Below are positions 11,968 through 21,359 of a DNA stretch of 64,000 nucleotides, piece by piece. The notes below the pieces were generated by a model that made no database searches, had not been told where the DNA came from, and saw only the letters and a program-made list of their open reading frames with translations. A program made the position numbers and the translations under genes. Position 1 is the stretch's first letter. Each line of letters opens with the position of its first letter. Origin of the DNA: Gilvimarinus gilvus (GTDB taxonomy: Bacteria; Pseudomonadota; Gammaproteobacteria; Pseudomonadales; Cellvibrionaceae); the NCBI RefSeq assembly GCF_030518155.1, contig NZ_JAULRU010000705.1, positions 62,001 through 126,000 of the forward strand, in the 5' to 3' direction.

Positions 11968-12651
11968 ATGAACATTTGGTCAAAAATGATGACAGCCCTT
12001 AAAGGCGGCGTAAACGAAGCCGGTGAAGCCATTGTAGATAGCCAGGCTTTGCGGATTCTGGATCAGGAAATTCGCGAATCTGCCGAGGAGCTAAAGCAAT
12101 CAAAAGACAGTCTCGCCGATATACTGGCGCGCAAAAAGGTCGCTGAAGAGCGGTGCGCTCAGATTGAAGGTCAGATCAAAGAGCACGAAAGTTATGCGAT
12201 AAAAGCGCTAGACAAGGGCGAAGAGGCGCTCGCCCGCGAGGTGGCGGAAAAGCTAGCTGACCTTGAGAATCAGTTGGCAAATGAGGCTGACGCAGCAAAA
12301 GGCTTTGAGCAAAGCCTGACGTCACTGCGCATTGCGATAAAGCAGGCCGAGCAAAACCTGAAACGCTTCAAACAGCAAGTGGATACGGTAAAGGCCACGG
12401 AGAATGTGCAAAGAGCGCAGGCCGCCGTGGCAGAAAGACATAGTGGCTCGCAGTCAAAAATGAGAACCGCAATGGACTCATTGGAACGAATTAAAGAAAA
12501 GCAAGCACTGAAAGCGGCACAAATGGAAGCGGCTAAAGAAATATCCGAAGAAACTACGGAGGCGTCTTTAAAGTCCAAACTTGAAGAAGCAGGTATTGCG
12601 CCCAGTGGCAAAAGTGCCGATGACATTCTTGAGCGTTTAAAGAAAAAATAA
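11968..12651 (+). CDS. PspA/IM30 family protein (YjfJ-like)
   Basis: PspA/IM30/Vipp1 proteins are bacterial relatives of ESCRT-III that polymerise on damaged membranes. The 227 residues are almost entirely predicted coiled-coil helix, rich in Glu, Lys, Ala and Gln. They begin with an amphipathic NIWSKMMTALKGGVNEAGE segment typical of the YjfJ branch. A short helix near the C-terminus (PSGKSADDILERLKKK) ends the protein. ATG 11968 follows AGGAG. It sits between the DUF2170 gene and the OB-fold and flotillin genes. pspB, pspC and pspF are not nearby, so this is not the classical phage-shock operon. Confidence 0.88.
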   Translation: MNIWSKMMTALKGGVNEAGEAIVDSQALRILDQEIRESAEELKQSKDSLADILARKKVAEERCAQIEGQIKEHESYAIKALDKGEEALAREVAEKLADLENQLANEADAAKGFEQSLTSLRIAIKQAEQNLKRFKQQVDTVKATENVQRAQAAVAERHSGSQSKMRTAMDSLERIKEKQALKAAQMEAAKEISEETTEASLKSKLEEAGIAPSGKSADDILERLKKK

Positions 12652-12660
12652 CAGCTATTA

Positions 12661-12683
12661 GGGCGGCCGTGTTTTGGTCGCCC
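12661..12683 (+). other. Intraoperonic hairpin between pspA-like and OB-fold genes
   Basis: GGGCGGCC (12661-12668) and GGTCGCCC (12676-12683) form an 8-bp stem with one G-T pair. There is no T run, so it is more likely an mRNA-stabilising or processing hairpin than a terminator. Confidence 0.4.
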
Positions 12684-12710
12684 ATCAAAATAGAATAGGG
12701 ACGTGGGCCA

Positions 12711-13400
12711 ATGTTTACAATCTTTTTTCTCGAAGATATGGACCCTTTTTATCAGAATATATCTTCCTTTCCCACCGTAATCTTTACGTTTCTACTGGTC
12801 ATAACGGTTTTGTACTGGTTGGTGGCTGTATTGGGTTTTATCGATATCGAATTTTTGGATTTCGATCTTCCGGACCCGGACGGCGTCGGCGCACAGGGTG
12901 ATGGGCTTAGCAATCCCGAGATGCTAGCAGGTTTAATGTTGCGCTTTGGCCTACACGGTGTGCCGTTAACGATTATTATTTCATTTATTGCTTTGTTCGG
13001 CTGGCTAATTTCCTACTATATCGTGCACTTCCTGTTTGGTTTTATTCCTGGCGGGTTTGTCAGTTTTCTGGTTGGAATACCCGTTCTGTTGTTCTGCCTA
13101 TATCTCGCGGTAATGGTGACAGCGGTGGTGATAAAACCGATTCGCCCCCTTTTTAAGAGCTCCCAGTACCAGGCCATTAAATATGTGGTGGGACAAACGG
13201 CTATTGTAAGAACATCAGTAGTCGATGAGACATTTGGCGAAGCAATTTTAGAAGACGGTGGTGCTGGTTTACTACTGAAAGTTAGGTCTACATCTGGCGA
13301 GACCTTTAGCAAGGGTGATCGTGTGGTTCTACTCGAGCACCTAAAAGAGAAAAACACTTTCCGGGTTATATCGGAAAAAGAGTTCTTAGGAAACGAATAA
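12711..13400 (+). CDS. OB-fold membrane protein of the YqiJ type
   Basis: A 229-residue inner-membrane protein. Hydrophobic segments lie at about 18-45 and as a pair between about 85 and 140. A soluble C-terminal beta-rich domain (about 155-225) has an OB-like pattern: VGQTAIVRTSVVDETFGEA, an internal Gly-rich turn and GDRVVLLE. This is the layout of YqiJ, encoded next to flotillin (yqiK) in E. coli, and of NfeD-like partners of SPFH proteins. Such proteins are thought to organise or assist flotillin assemblies. ATG 12711 follows AGGGACG; ATG 12738 is an alternative. Flotillin starts 34 bases downstream. Confidence 0.75.
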   Translation: MFTIFFLEDMDPFYQNISSFPTVIFTFLLVITVLYWLVAVLGFIDIEFLDFDLPDPDGVGAQGDGLSNPEMLAGLMLRFGLHGVPLTIIISFIALFGWLISYYIVHFLFGFIPGGFVSFLVGIPVLLFCLYLAVMVTAVVIKPIRPLFKSSQYQAIKYVVGQTAIVRTSVVDETFGEAILEDGGAGLLLKVRSTSGETFSKGDRVVLLEHLKEKNTFRVISEKEFLGNE

Positions 13401-13434
13401 TTACTTTAACTAATTTGGAAACGGAGTAACCACT

Positions 13435-15399
13435 ATGGCTGATCTATCAGGCCTTATGCCAATCGCAATTGGCGCTGGCATTTTCTTTATTGTCTTAATG
13501 GGGTTTGCGGCTCTATTCAAAGCCTTCTATGTCAAGGTCGATCAGGGTACGGCCCTTATCGTCAATGATATGTCAGCGAAACCCAAAGTGCATTTTACCG
13601 GTGCTCTGGTCTATCCGATCATCTACAAAAAAGAGATGATGAAAATCTCTTTGATTACGCTCGAAGTCGACAGAAGAGGCAAGGATGGCCTTATTTGTGC
13701 GGATAATATGCGAGCTGATATCACGGTTGCCTTCTACTTAAGAGTCAATGAAACCGCGGAGGATGTTTTGAAAGTGGCCAAATCCATTGGCGCCAATCGG
13801 GCCTCTGACAAAGGCGCGGTTAACGAACTGTTCAACGCGAAGTTTTCTGAGGCGCTAAAAACTGTAGGTAAACAAATTGACTTTGTTAAGTTATTTGAAG
13901 ACCGCTTAGAGTTCCGCGAAAAGATTATTCGAGTTATCGGGGAAGATCTCAACGGTTACGTGCTTGAAGACGTGGCAATCGACTATCTTGAACAAACACC
14001 AAAATCGTCACTCGACCCTACCAATATTCTCGACTCCGAGGGTATCAAAAAGATTACAGAGCTCACCGCGAAGCAGAATGTGACAACAAACATGCTGGAG
14101 CGCGATGAAGAGCTCGCCGTAAAGAAAAAGAACGTTGAAACCGTGGAGGCGATGCTAGAGCTGGATCGTCAGCAGGCGGATGCCGAAGCTAAGCAAGAAA
14201 GAGAAATTGCCACTATACGCGCACGCGAAGAAGCTGAAACCAAAAAGGTTCAGGAAGAAGAAAGGCTCAAATTTGAAACAGCAACCATTCAGGCCGATCA
14301 AGACCTTTCCGTTCAAACGGAGAACCAAAAACGCGAAATTGAAGTGGCCGAGCAAAATCGCCAAAGAGCCGTGGTTATTGAAGTTGAAAAAGTAACCCGG
14401 GCAAGGGACCTGGAAATTGTTTCCAGAGAGCGCGAAGTAGAACTCCAACGTATAGCCGCGGAAAAAGCTGTAGAGGTAGAGAGAAAAGAAATAGCGAATG
14501 TTATTCGCGAACGTATCGCTGTTGACAAAACAGTCGCCATTGAAGAAGAGCGAATTAAAGAGGTTCGTGAAATTTCAGAAGCGGATCGCGCCAAGCAAAC
14601 ACAAGTGCTTGCCGCCGAGGCGCAAGCCGACGAAGAGAAGGTCAAGCAGGTCAAGGCTGCTGAGGCCGAAGAGCTTGCGGCAAAACACAAAGCCGTAGAA
14701 ATCACTACTATTGCACAAGCTAACCTTGAAGCATCGGCTAAAGAAGCCGACTCCAAGAAAAAGCTTGCTGAAGGCGTTCAGGCTGAGCGAGCCGCTCCTG
14801 GTCTGGCTGACGCTAAAGTGCAGGAAGCCAAAGCGGATGCGTTGGAAAAAGAAGGTGTTGCAGAGGCCAACGTTATTCGCGCGAAAGGGGATGCCGAAGC
14901 AGACGCTCACTTAGGAACGGGTAAAGCAGAAGCTGAAGTAATTGCAGCAAAAGGCGAATCAGAAGCCAAAGCCGCGAGAGAAATTGGTATGTCAAATGCC
15001 GAAGTAACACGCGAACAGTTCAAAGCCGAAGCTGATGGTCTGGTCGATAAATTTGGCGCGATGAACAGCATGAGTGAAGATGCGCGCGCACACGAAGAAT
15101 ATCGTATGGGCTTAGAGACTGCGCTTAAAGAGGCATTGGCTTCTATTGACGCCGGTAAAGATATCGCGAAGGAGAATGCAGAAGTTCTTGCTGTTGCGCT
15201 GCAAAAAGCGAAAATCGATATTGTTGGCGGTGAGGATCATTTCTTCGACAACTTTGCGAAATCGCTGTCTATCGGTAAAGCTGTCGATGGTCTGGCTGAC
15301 AAAAGTAGCACGATTCAGTCGTTAATCGATCGTGTAATTTCCGGAAAGCCCATTATTCCAAGCTTTACATCGACAGATAAAGAAGAAACCCAAGGATAA
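13435..15399 (+). CDS. Flotillin-like SPFH/band 7 protein (YqiK type)
   Basis: Flotillins form large membrane-associated cages or scaffolds. The 654 residues begin with one membrane helix (about 8-30). An SPFH/band 7 domain follows (about 30-210, with VDQGTALIVNDMSAKPKVHF and DVAIDYLEQTPKSSLDPTNI). Next comes a very long Glu/Ala/Lys-rich coiled coil (about 220-560) and a flotillin C-terminal tail. The length and order match the YqiK/flotillin-1 branch. ATG 13435 follows CGGAG. The preceding gene is the usual OB-fold partner; the following gene is the giant AAA+ protein. A hairpin in the gap (15414-15433) may lower expression of the downstream genes. Confidence 0.9.
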   Translation: MADLSGLMPIAIGAGIFFIVLMGFAALFKAFYVKVDQGTALIVNDMSAKPKVHFTGALVYPIIYKKEMMKISLITLEVDRRGKDGLICADNMRADITVAFYLRVNETAEDVLKVAKSIGANRASDKGAVNELFNAKFSEALKTVGKQIDFVKLFEDRLEFREKIIRVIGEDLNGYVLEDVAIDYLEQTPKSSLDPTNILDSEGIKKITELTAKQNVTTNMLERDEELAVKKKNVETVEAMLELDRQQADAEAKQEREIATIRAREEAETKKVQEEERLKFETATIQADQDLSVQTENQKREIEVAEQNRQRAVVIEVEKVTRARDLEIVSREREVELQRIAAEKAVEVERKEIANVIRERIAVDKTVAIEEERIKEVREISEADRAKQTQVLAAEAQADEEKVKQVKAAEAEELAAKHKAVEITTIAQANLEASAKEADSKKKLAEGVQAERAAPGLADAKVQEAKADALEKEGVAEANVIRAKGDAEADAHLGTGKAEAEVIAAKGESEAKAAREIGMSNAEVTREQFKAEADGLVDKFGAMNSMSEDARAHEEYRMGLETALKEALASIDAGKDIAKENAEVLAVALQKAKIDIVGGEDHFFDNFAKSLSIGKAVDGLADKSSTIQSLIDRVISGKPIIPSFTSTDKEETQG

Positions 15400-15413
15400 A
15401 AATTTGCGGGTAA

Positions 15414-15433
15414 CAGGGGGCAGCTGCTCCCTG
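15414..15433 (+). terminator. Possible intraoperonic attenuator hairpin
   Basis: CAGGGGGCAGCTGCTCCCTG folds into a near-perfect hairpin (5 outer pairs, one mismatch, then an inner GCAGCTGC palindrome), followed by CTTCTTT. It lies between flotillin and the giant ATPase and could cause partial termination or processing, giving less of the large protein than of flotillin. Confidence 0.4.
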
Positions 15434-15466
15434 CTTCTTTAGGTGTACAGAGTAAAAGGTGGTGAT

Positions 15467-18400
15467 ATGGAACAACCGGATGTGGCGGTGGAAAACAATG
15501 ATGTTGTCGATAGCGCAGTAGCCGAAGGTGGTGCCTATGAAATCATACGCAAGCGGCTAGAAGCTCAAAGCAAAGCTCTTTTCGAACAGGCCTCGAATCT
15601 CAACGCTGCGCGACTTGAGGAGTTTGGTAGCGCGGATATGGAAGTTAAGGCGCGCGTTCGGGTGCGCACTGAAAACAACTGCATTGCCCGCGATATTGTG
15701 CAGGTTGGTGAGTACCTCCTATTTGGTTACAACGTTTTTATTGGGTTAAAAAAAGAAACCAAAGTTGAAGACGTTTTCGCATTATTTAAACTTGAAGAAA
15801 CCAATGAAAGTTATGAGATGAAGCCGGCTCCCTTTGCGGGTACTTTTTTGTCTCAGTCTGGCTTTGTCAACGACTTCGAGGAGCTCTATCGCTACTACAA
15901 GCAAACCCGATTGACCGAACTGACTATTAAAGATGGAAAGCTGTTAGCCGGATTTCAAATCGGTGAGCGCCCGGATGATATACGTGTTTTCCGCTGGTCG
16001 GTGTCGGCCGATGGCACAGAGGTTCAGTATATTGATAACCGCGGCGAACGAGACATAAAACTACCTTCGCGGTATGACTTTGAGTGGGTAAACACCACGC
16101 GTGATGATATTGTGCATGGTCGCCACGCTCATATCAATATTCTCGATACCGTTTTTGTAGAGACCACAAACGGTGACCTCACAATAAAAACGGAGAACAA
16201 TACGGAAGACGGGCTGGGCGTCTATCGCGAGCCTGTGGAAGATCGAACCCAATCTCTCGATGATGCAGAAATAGCCTATGCGTCGGTAGGCGACCTTATA
16301 CTAGTGCGTGTGAAACCCTACCGTGAAGACGAGTTTCGTTATCTTATATTCAATTCGTTGACTGAGACAGTTATTAGGGTTGATGCGATTGGCCAGTCAT
16401 GCGTCCAGCTACCAGAAGATCACGGGCTAGTCTTTCCCGGCGGATACTATTTGCAAACCGGAGAGTTCAAAAATTTCGACGAAGTCTCGGTTAGTTTAAA
16501 GTTTAAGCGCTCCATCCGATCGCCAAACGGTGAGGATGTACTCTACATATTCTACGATCCGATTGATGGAGTCGTAGGGCTTTTCGCTTACAATTTAATT
16601 GAAAAAAAGCTTCAGAATCCGATATACGGCCACGGTTATGCACTCGCCGAGAATGGGCAGTTGGTTATTTTTTCGGCAGAAAGTGAGCCAACGCGCGTAC
16701 ACCCCATGCAGGTATGGCAAACACCCTATCAAAGTGCAGAATTTGCGAGCAAGGTACCCAGTAGCCAAACCTTTCTCGGTAAAATTGGTAATGCGGAGTT
16801 AGTTCGAGGTGTTTCGGACCTGTTCAGTATAAGTCGTATTATCGATGATCAGTCTGTATCGCTTCGCCTATACGAAGAGCTTAGCAAAGCAGCCCAGAAA
16901 ATATTTGACGATCACTACTGGATTAGTACCGAACAAACCCAAGCGATCGTTGACATTGTAAAGGATATTGCAGCGACATCAGAGCTGGTTATTGATGAAT
17001 TTGAAAAGGTTCAAAGTATACGTCTGCAGTCAGATAAAACCATGTCTGAGGCCGAGCGGAATCAGCAAATACTGGTTCAATCGGTGCAATCTGAAAATTG
17101 GGTTGCAGCACAAGAGTATGTAGATGCTCTGGCAAAAATACGCCAGCAACGCGGTCACCTGACCACCATTAAAGATTATCGCTATATCGATGTTGTCAGA
17201 ATTGAAGAGCTCGATGAACAGCTACGGGAGGTTGAAGCAACGGTATCTAAAAAAACCGTTGAATTTCTATCACACGAGAACTCCCTAGACCCTTTTTTGC
17301 AGAAAATTGAAGACCTCAATAGCGAAGTTGAAAAAGCGAATACCAATGCGAGCCTGCAGCCGCTTATAGAGTCTATAGAGCAGTCAGCTTTTAGTCTTGA
17401 TTTGCTGTCTGAGTTGATGGGCACACTAAAGGTGGATGATGCTACTGTTAGAACTCGCATCATCGACGCCATTTCTACAGTTTATGCGAAGCTTAATCAG
17501 AGCAAGGCCAATGCAACACACAAACGAAAGAATCTAGGGTCAGAGGAGGCGAAATCTCAATTTTCGGCTCAATTTAAACTGTTCTCTCAAAGTATAACCA
17601 ATGCATTGGGCCTTTCCACAACCCCAGAAAAGTGCGACGAACAGTTATCGCGCCTGCTTGTTCAGTTGGAGGAATTTGAAAGTCAATTTAGTGATTTTGA
17701 CCAGTTTCTGACCGATATAATGGACAAGCGTGAAGAAGTCTATGAGTCCTTTGAAAGCCACAAGCAAAAGTTGCTTGACGCCAGACAGCGCAAGGCGCAA
17801 TCGGTCGGTGATGCTGCAGAGCGTATTTTGCTGAGTGTCGAAAAACGTTCGTTAAAATTCACAGATTCAGACAAGTTAAATACTTATTTCGCGTCAGACG
17901 CGCTCGTACTAAAGTCAAAAGAGCTGGTAGAACAGTTGCGCGAACTCGACAGCTCGGTAAAAGCCGATGATATTGAGTCGCGCTATAAAGCAATTAAAGA
18001 GCAAGCGCTGCGGTCGTTGCGCGATAAAAGTGACATTTTTGAAGATGGTGGCAATGTTATTAAGCTGGGCCCCCGCCACAAGTTTTCAGTTAACACCCAG
18101 GAGCTTGACCTTACGATAATACCGCGCGAAGGAAAACTGAACTTACATTTAACAGGAACAAATTATTTTGAGCCGGTGGAAGATCCCGGTCTACAGGATT
18201 CAGAAGACTTCTGGGATCTATCTCTGGAGTCTGAAACGCCGGACGTTTATCGCGGAGAGTTTTTGGCGTCGCTCATTATTGATGCGGCTCATAAGCAGCA
18301 ACATGGCCTCTCGCTGGACAAGTTAAACAAAGGGCTTCTTGACGAGGACGTGCTGGCGACAATTGTGAAGGACTTTGCCGCTCCCAGGTACAAAGAGGGG

Positions 18401-20752
18401 TATGAAAGAGGTATTCATGATCACGATGCGGTCGTCTTGCTGAAAGAAATACTGCCCGCACTGGAGCGCGCAGACCTCCTGCGTTTTGATCCATTGAGTC
18501 GCGGTTTAGCCCAAATATTCTGGGCAAATATAAACAGCCAGGTAAAACGTAAACCGAAACAATCCGAGCGCGAATTATTGTCTTTTAACACCTGGCCAGA
18601 ACGCGCTCAGTCTGCGTCGCACATGCAAACGGTATTTGCCAGTACAGAGGCGCTCGAGCTTTTAGCGACTGAAGTGCGCGAAGCACTTTGTGTTTTCATC
18701 GAGCGTCACCCAATACCGGTATCGAGTATTGATATTCGCCGGGCTGCGGACTATCTAGTCGCAGAGCTTAGCCGCGAACGTGTTGAATTTATTGGCAGTA
18801 AGTACGCAACACAGCTAGCCGAAGAGCTCAAGCGGTCTATGGACGATAATACCTGGCGCCGCTACCAGATGGCGCTGGAAAAAATGATGGGTTGGCCAGC
18901 GGAGCGCTGGAATCTATCCGTGGCATGGTTGCAAGCGCTCATCGTGGAAAAGGACTTGGAGCATTTGCGCCGTTATATACCGGAAGCAGTAGCGCTTATT
19001 AACGCCGATGAGAGGTTGGAGCGACGTTTTACGGAGGCTGATCTGGAGCTGACGTTTAACGGATTACTCGGCGATCACCCGCGTATCGAAAACAGACAAA
19101 CAAGCTTTGCGTTGGACGCCTACCTTCAGCGTATGGAGCAACACAAATTCGAAGTCATACCTACCTATCAGAAGTATTTAAACCTGCGACAGGAAGTAAT
19201 TGGCCGCAACCGCGAAGCATTGCGGTTAGAGGAATATAAGCCAAGACCGCTGAGTTCGTTCGTGCGCAACCGGTTAATCAACGAATCTTATTTGCCACTA
19301 ATTGGCGACAATTTAGCAAAACAAATGGGAACGGTGGGGGAAAACAAGCGTACTGATCTTATGGGCCTGTTGATGATGATTTCCCCTCCGGGCTACGGTA
19401 AAACCACTTTGATGGAATATGTGGCAAACCGTCTGGGGTTGATATTCATGAAAATCAACTGTCCCTCTTTGGGGCACGACGTAATGTCCTTGGACCCGGA
19501 CCAGGCTCCCAACGCAACCGCCAGACAGGAGTTGTATAAGCTAAATCTGGCCCTGGAAATGGGCAACAATGTCATGCTGTATTTAGATGATATTCAACAT
19601 ACACACCCGGAATTTCTGCAGAAATTTATATCCTTGTGTGATGGTACCCGGCGTATAGAAGGTGTTTGGAAGGGAAGAACAAAAACCTATGATATGCGTG
19701 GCAGAAAATTCTGTGTCGTTATGGCGGGTAACCCTTACACGGAATCAGGGGAGGCATTCAAAATTCCGGATATGCTTGCTAACCGGGCGGATATATACAA
19801 TCTGGGCGATATACTGGGTGGAATGGACGAGCAGTTTGCGTTGAGTTACGTTGAGAATGCGCTGACGTCCAATCCGGTATTGGCACCGCTAGCCGTTCGA
19901 GAAATGAATGATGTTTATAAACTCATCGATATGGCAAAAGGCGTGAACATTGCTACGACTGACTTGAGCCACTCCTATAGCGGGGCGGAAATTAACGAAA
20001 TCAAACAAGTACTGCAAAAGATGTTCGTTATTCAAGACGTTATTCTCAAAATTAACCAGCAGTATATTGCCTCTGCTGTGCAGAACGACAAATATCGAAC
20101 AGAGCCGCCCTTTAAGCTGCAAGGTAGCTATCGGAACATGAACAAAATGACGGAGAAGGTATCTGCCGTCATGAACGAACGCGAATTAATGCAAATGATT
20201 GAGGATCACTACCAGGGTGAGGCACAGTTATTAACCACAGGCGCAGAAGATAACCTACTGAAGTTGGCTGAAATTCGCGGAAATATGAGCCCAGAGCAGC
20301 AATCGCGTTGGCAGCAAATAAAAACAGACTTCCAGCGTAATAAAGCCATGGGTGGCGATGACGCAAATACGGGCGGCAAGATAGTCGTCCAATTGGCTGA
20401 TTTGGTGAGTGGGGTACAGACCCTGTCAAATGCTGTGATCAATACGAAAAAAGTTGAATCCAGTGATACCGCAGCAAGTGAAGCGCTAACCGCAATGATA
20501 GATAAACTGTCAGAGGTCGTGAAAAAGTCAAAACCCTCCATTAAAGTTGTCAATGAACCTGTGCCTGGTATCGACAAAGTACTGACCGTACTAGCTGAGA
20601 CAATAGAGCATAGTATATTTCCTCTGGTGAGGAGTATGGACAAGAAGCTTGAAATTGATTTGCGTACCCATGAAAAAATGTCTGACATTTCAAACCAATT
20701 GAGGTCACTGGAGGCGGAAGTGGCGAGTACCCCAAATAAAGGAACGAGCTAG
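15467..20752 (+). CDS. Giant AAA+ ATPase with N-terminal DUF3686 and coiled coil ('DNA repair ATPase' family)
   Basis: The 1761-residue protein has an N-terminal beta-rich region (about 20-450) that fits DUF3686 as I remember it, a long coiled-coil middle (about 490-830), an alpha-helical region (about 880-1270), and one AAA+ ATPase near the C-terminus. The ATPase shows Walker A GYGKTT (about 1309-1314), Walker B LYLDDIQ (Asp pair about 1374-1375) and sensor-1 Asn in VVMAGNPY (about 1422). Such proteins are often annotated as DNA repair ATPases, but I know of no evidence for that role. The operon suggests work on membrane or PspA/flotillin polymers. ATG 15467 is chosen over GTG 15443 because AAAGGTGG lies just upstream. 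No signal peptide. Confidence 0.8.
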   Translation: MEQPDVAVENNDVVDSAVAEGGAYEIIRKRLEAQSKALFEQASNLNAARLEEFGSADMEVKARVRVRTENNCIARDIVQVGEYLLFGYNVFIGLKKETKVEDVFALFKLEETNESYEMKPAPFAGTFLSQSGFVNDFEELYRYYKQTRLTELTIKDGKLLAGFQIGERPDDIRVFRWSVSADGTEVQYIDNRGERDIKLPSRYDFEWVNTTRDDIVHGRHAHINILDTVFVETTNGDLTIKTENNTEDGLGVYREPVEDRTQSLDDAEIAYASVGDLILVRVKPYREDEFRYLIFNSLTETVIRVDAIGQSCVQLPEDHGLVFPGGYYLQTGEFKNFDEVSVSLKFKRSIRSPNGEDVLYIFYDPIDGVVGLFAYNLIEKKLQNPIYGHGYALAENGQLVIFSAESEPTRVHPMQVWQTPYQSAEFASKVPSSQTFLGKIGNAELVRGVSDLFSISRIIDDQSVSLRLYEELSKAAQKIFDDHYWISTEQTQAIVDIVKDIAATSELVIDEFEKVQSIRLQSDKTMSEAERNQQILVQSVQSENWVAAQEYVDALAKIRQQRGHLTTIKDYRYIDVVRIEELDEQLREVEATVSKKTVEFLSHENSLDPFLQKIEDLNSEVEKANTNASLQPLIESIEQSAFSLDLLSELMGTLKVDDATVRTRIIDAISTVYAKLNQSKANATHKRKNLGSEEAKSQFSAQFKLFSQSITNALGLSTTPEKCDEQLSRLLVQLEEFESQFSDFDQFLTDIMDKREEVYESFESHKQKLLDARQRKAQSVGDAAERILLSVEKRSLKFTDSDKLNTYFASDALVLKSKELVEQLRELDSSVKADDIESRYKAIKEQALRSLRDKSDIFEDGGNVIKLGPRHKFSVNTQELDLTIIPREGKLNLHLTGTNYFEPVEDPGLQDSEDFWDLSLESETPDVYRGEFLASLIIDAAHKQQHGLSLDKLNKGLLDEDVLATIVKDFAAPRYKEGYERGIHDHDAVVLLKEILPALERADLLRFDPLSRGLAQIFWANINSQVKRKPKQSERELLSFNTWPERAQSASHMQTVFASTEALELLATEVREALCVFIERHPIPVSSIDIRRAADYLVAELSRERVEFIGSKYATQLAEELKRSMDDNTWRRYQMALEKMMGWPAERWNLSVAWLQALIVEKDLEHLRRYIPEAVALINADERLERRFTEADLELTFNGLLGDHPRIENRQTSFALDAYLQRMEQHKFEVIPTYQKYLNLRQEVIGRNREALRLEEYKPRPLSSFVRNRLINESYLPLIGDNLAKQMGTVGENKRTDLMGLLMMISPPGYGKTTLMEYVANRLGLIFMKINCPSLGHDVMSLDPDQAPNATARQELYKLNLALEMGNNVMLYLDDIQHTHPEFLQKFISLCDGTRRIEGVWKGRTKTYDMRGRKFCVVMAGNPYTESGEAFKIPDMLANRADIYNLGDILGGMDEQFALSYVENALTSNPVLAPLAVREMNDVYKLIDMAKGVNIATTDLSHSYSGAEINEIKQVLQKMFVIQDVILKINQQYIASAVQNDKYRTEPPFKLQGSYRNMNKMTEKVSAVMNERELMQMIEDHYQGEAQLLTTGAEDNLLKLAEIRGNMSPEQQSRWQQIKTDFQRNKAMGGDDANTGGKIVVQLADLVSGVQTLSNAVINTKKVESSDTAASEALTAMIDKLSEVVKKSKPSIKVVNEPVPGIDKVLTVLAETIEHSIFPLVRSMDKKLEIDLRTHEKMSDISNQLRSLEAEVASTPNKGTS

Positions 20753-20753
20753 T

Positions 20754-21323
20754 ATTACTACCGTTGAAAAATCTCTATACCTGCGCCTACGTATTATTGC
20801 AGGCCTGGTTTTGCTTTTACTCGCCGTACATATTATTAATCTAGGTATGGGGGGGGAATTGATTCAATATGGAATCATACCCCGCGACAAACAACACTGG
20901 TTTGGTGTATTGACGGCGCCGTTTATCCACGCAAGCTACAGTCATTTGCTTAACAATATAATTGGCCTTAGTGTGTTGGCCGGCATTTTTTTACTGCGCT
21001 CAATTCGTCAGTTTTTTACTGCCAGTGTCTTTATTATTGTTGTTGGCGGTACCCTGGTTTGGGCTTTCGGACGAAACGCTGTTCACATAGGAGCCAGTGG
21101 CTGGATTTTTGGGTTGTGGAGTTTTCTCATTGTCGCTGCTTGGTTTGAGCGAAGTTTAAAGAGTTTCGCTATCGCGATGTTAGTGGTATTTCTATATGGT
21201 GGGATGATTTACGGAGTACTACCAACTCGGGAAGGTGTCTCTTTTGAGTCTCATTTGTTCGGCGCATTGGCTGGTATTATTTTTTCCGCAATAGTTGGAA
21301 CAAAAAAACTTGGTTGCGGATAA
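20754..21323 (+). CDS. Rhomboid-family intramembrane serine protease
   Basis: The frame encodes about six membrane helices. The rhomboid signatures are present: HASYSHLLNN after the first helix, the catalytic serine in GASG, and the catalytic histidine in FESHLFGALAG. Rhomboids cleave membrane-spanning helices. The start is a problem. The first usual start codon (TTG 20811) lies in the middle of the first helix. The frame upstream (SLYLRLRIIAGLV...) completes that helix but has no ATG, GTG or TTG. An ATT codon at 20754 has AAAGGAA ten bases upstream and sits directly after the stop of the giant ATPase gene, so I give that provisional start (189 residues). CTG 20781 is another option. Confidence 0.75.
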   Translation: MTTVEKSLYLRLRIIAGLVLLLLAVHIINLGMGGELIQYGIIPRDKQHWFGVLTAPFIHASYSHLLNNIIGLSVLAGIFLLRSIRQFFTASVFIIVVGGTLVWAFGRNAVHIGASGWIFGLWSFLIVAAWFERSLKSFAIAMLVVFLYGGMIYGVLPTREGVSFESHLFGALAGIIFSAIVGTKKLGCG

Positions 21324-21359
21324 CAAGTGAATATTCCAACTCTGAGACAACGGCCAGAT

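Noticed and set aside
13735-14914. Several long antisense and out-of-frame open frames within the flotillin coiled coil
   Set aside because: They mirror the Glu/Ala/Lys-rich codon bias of the real gene and have no domain features.
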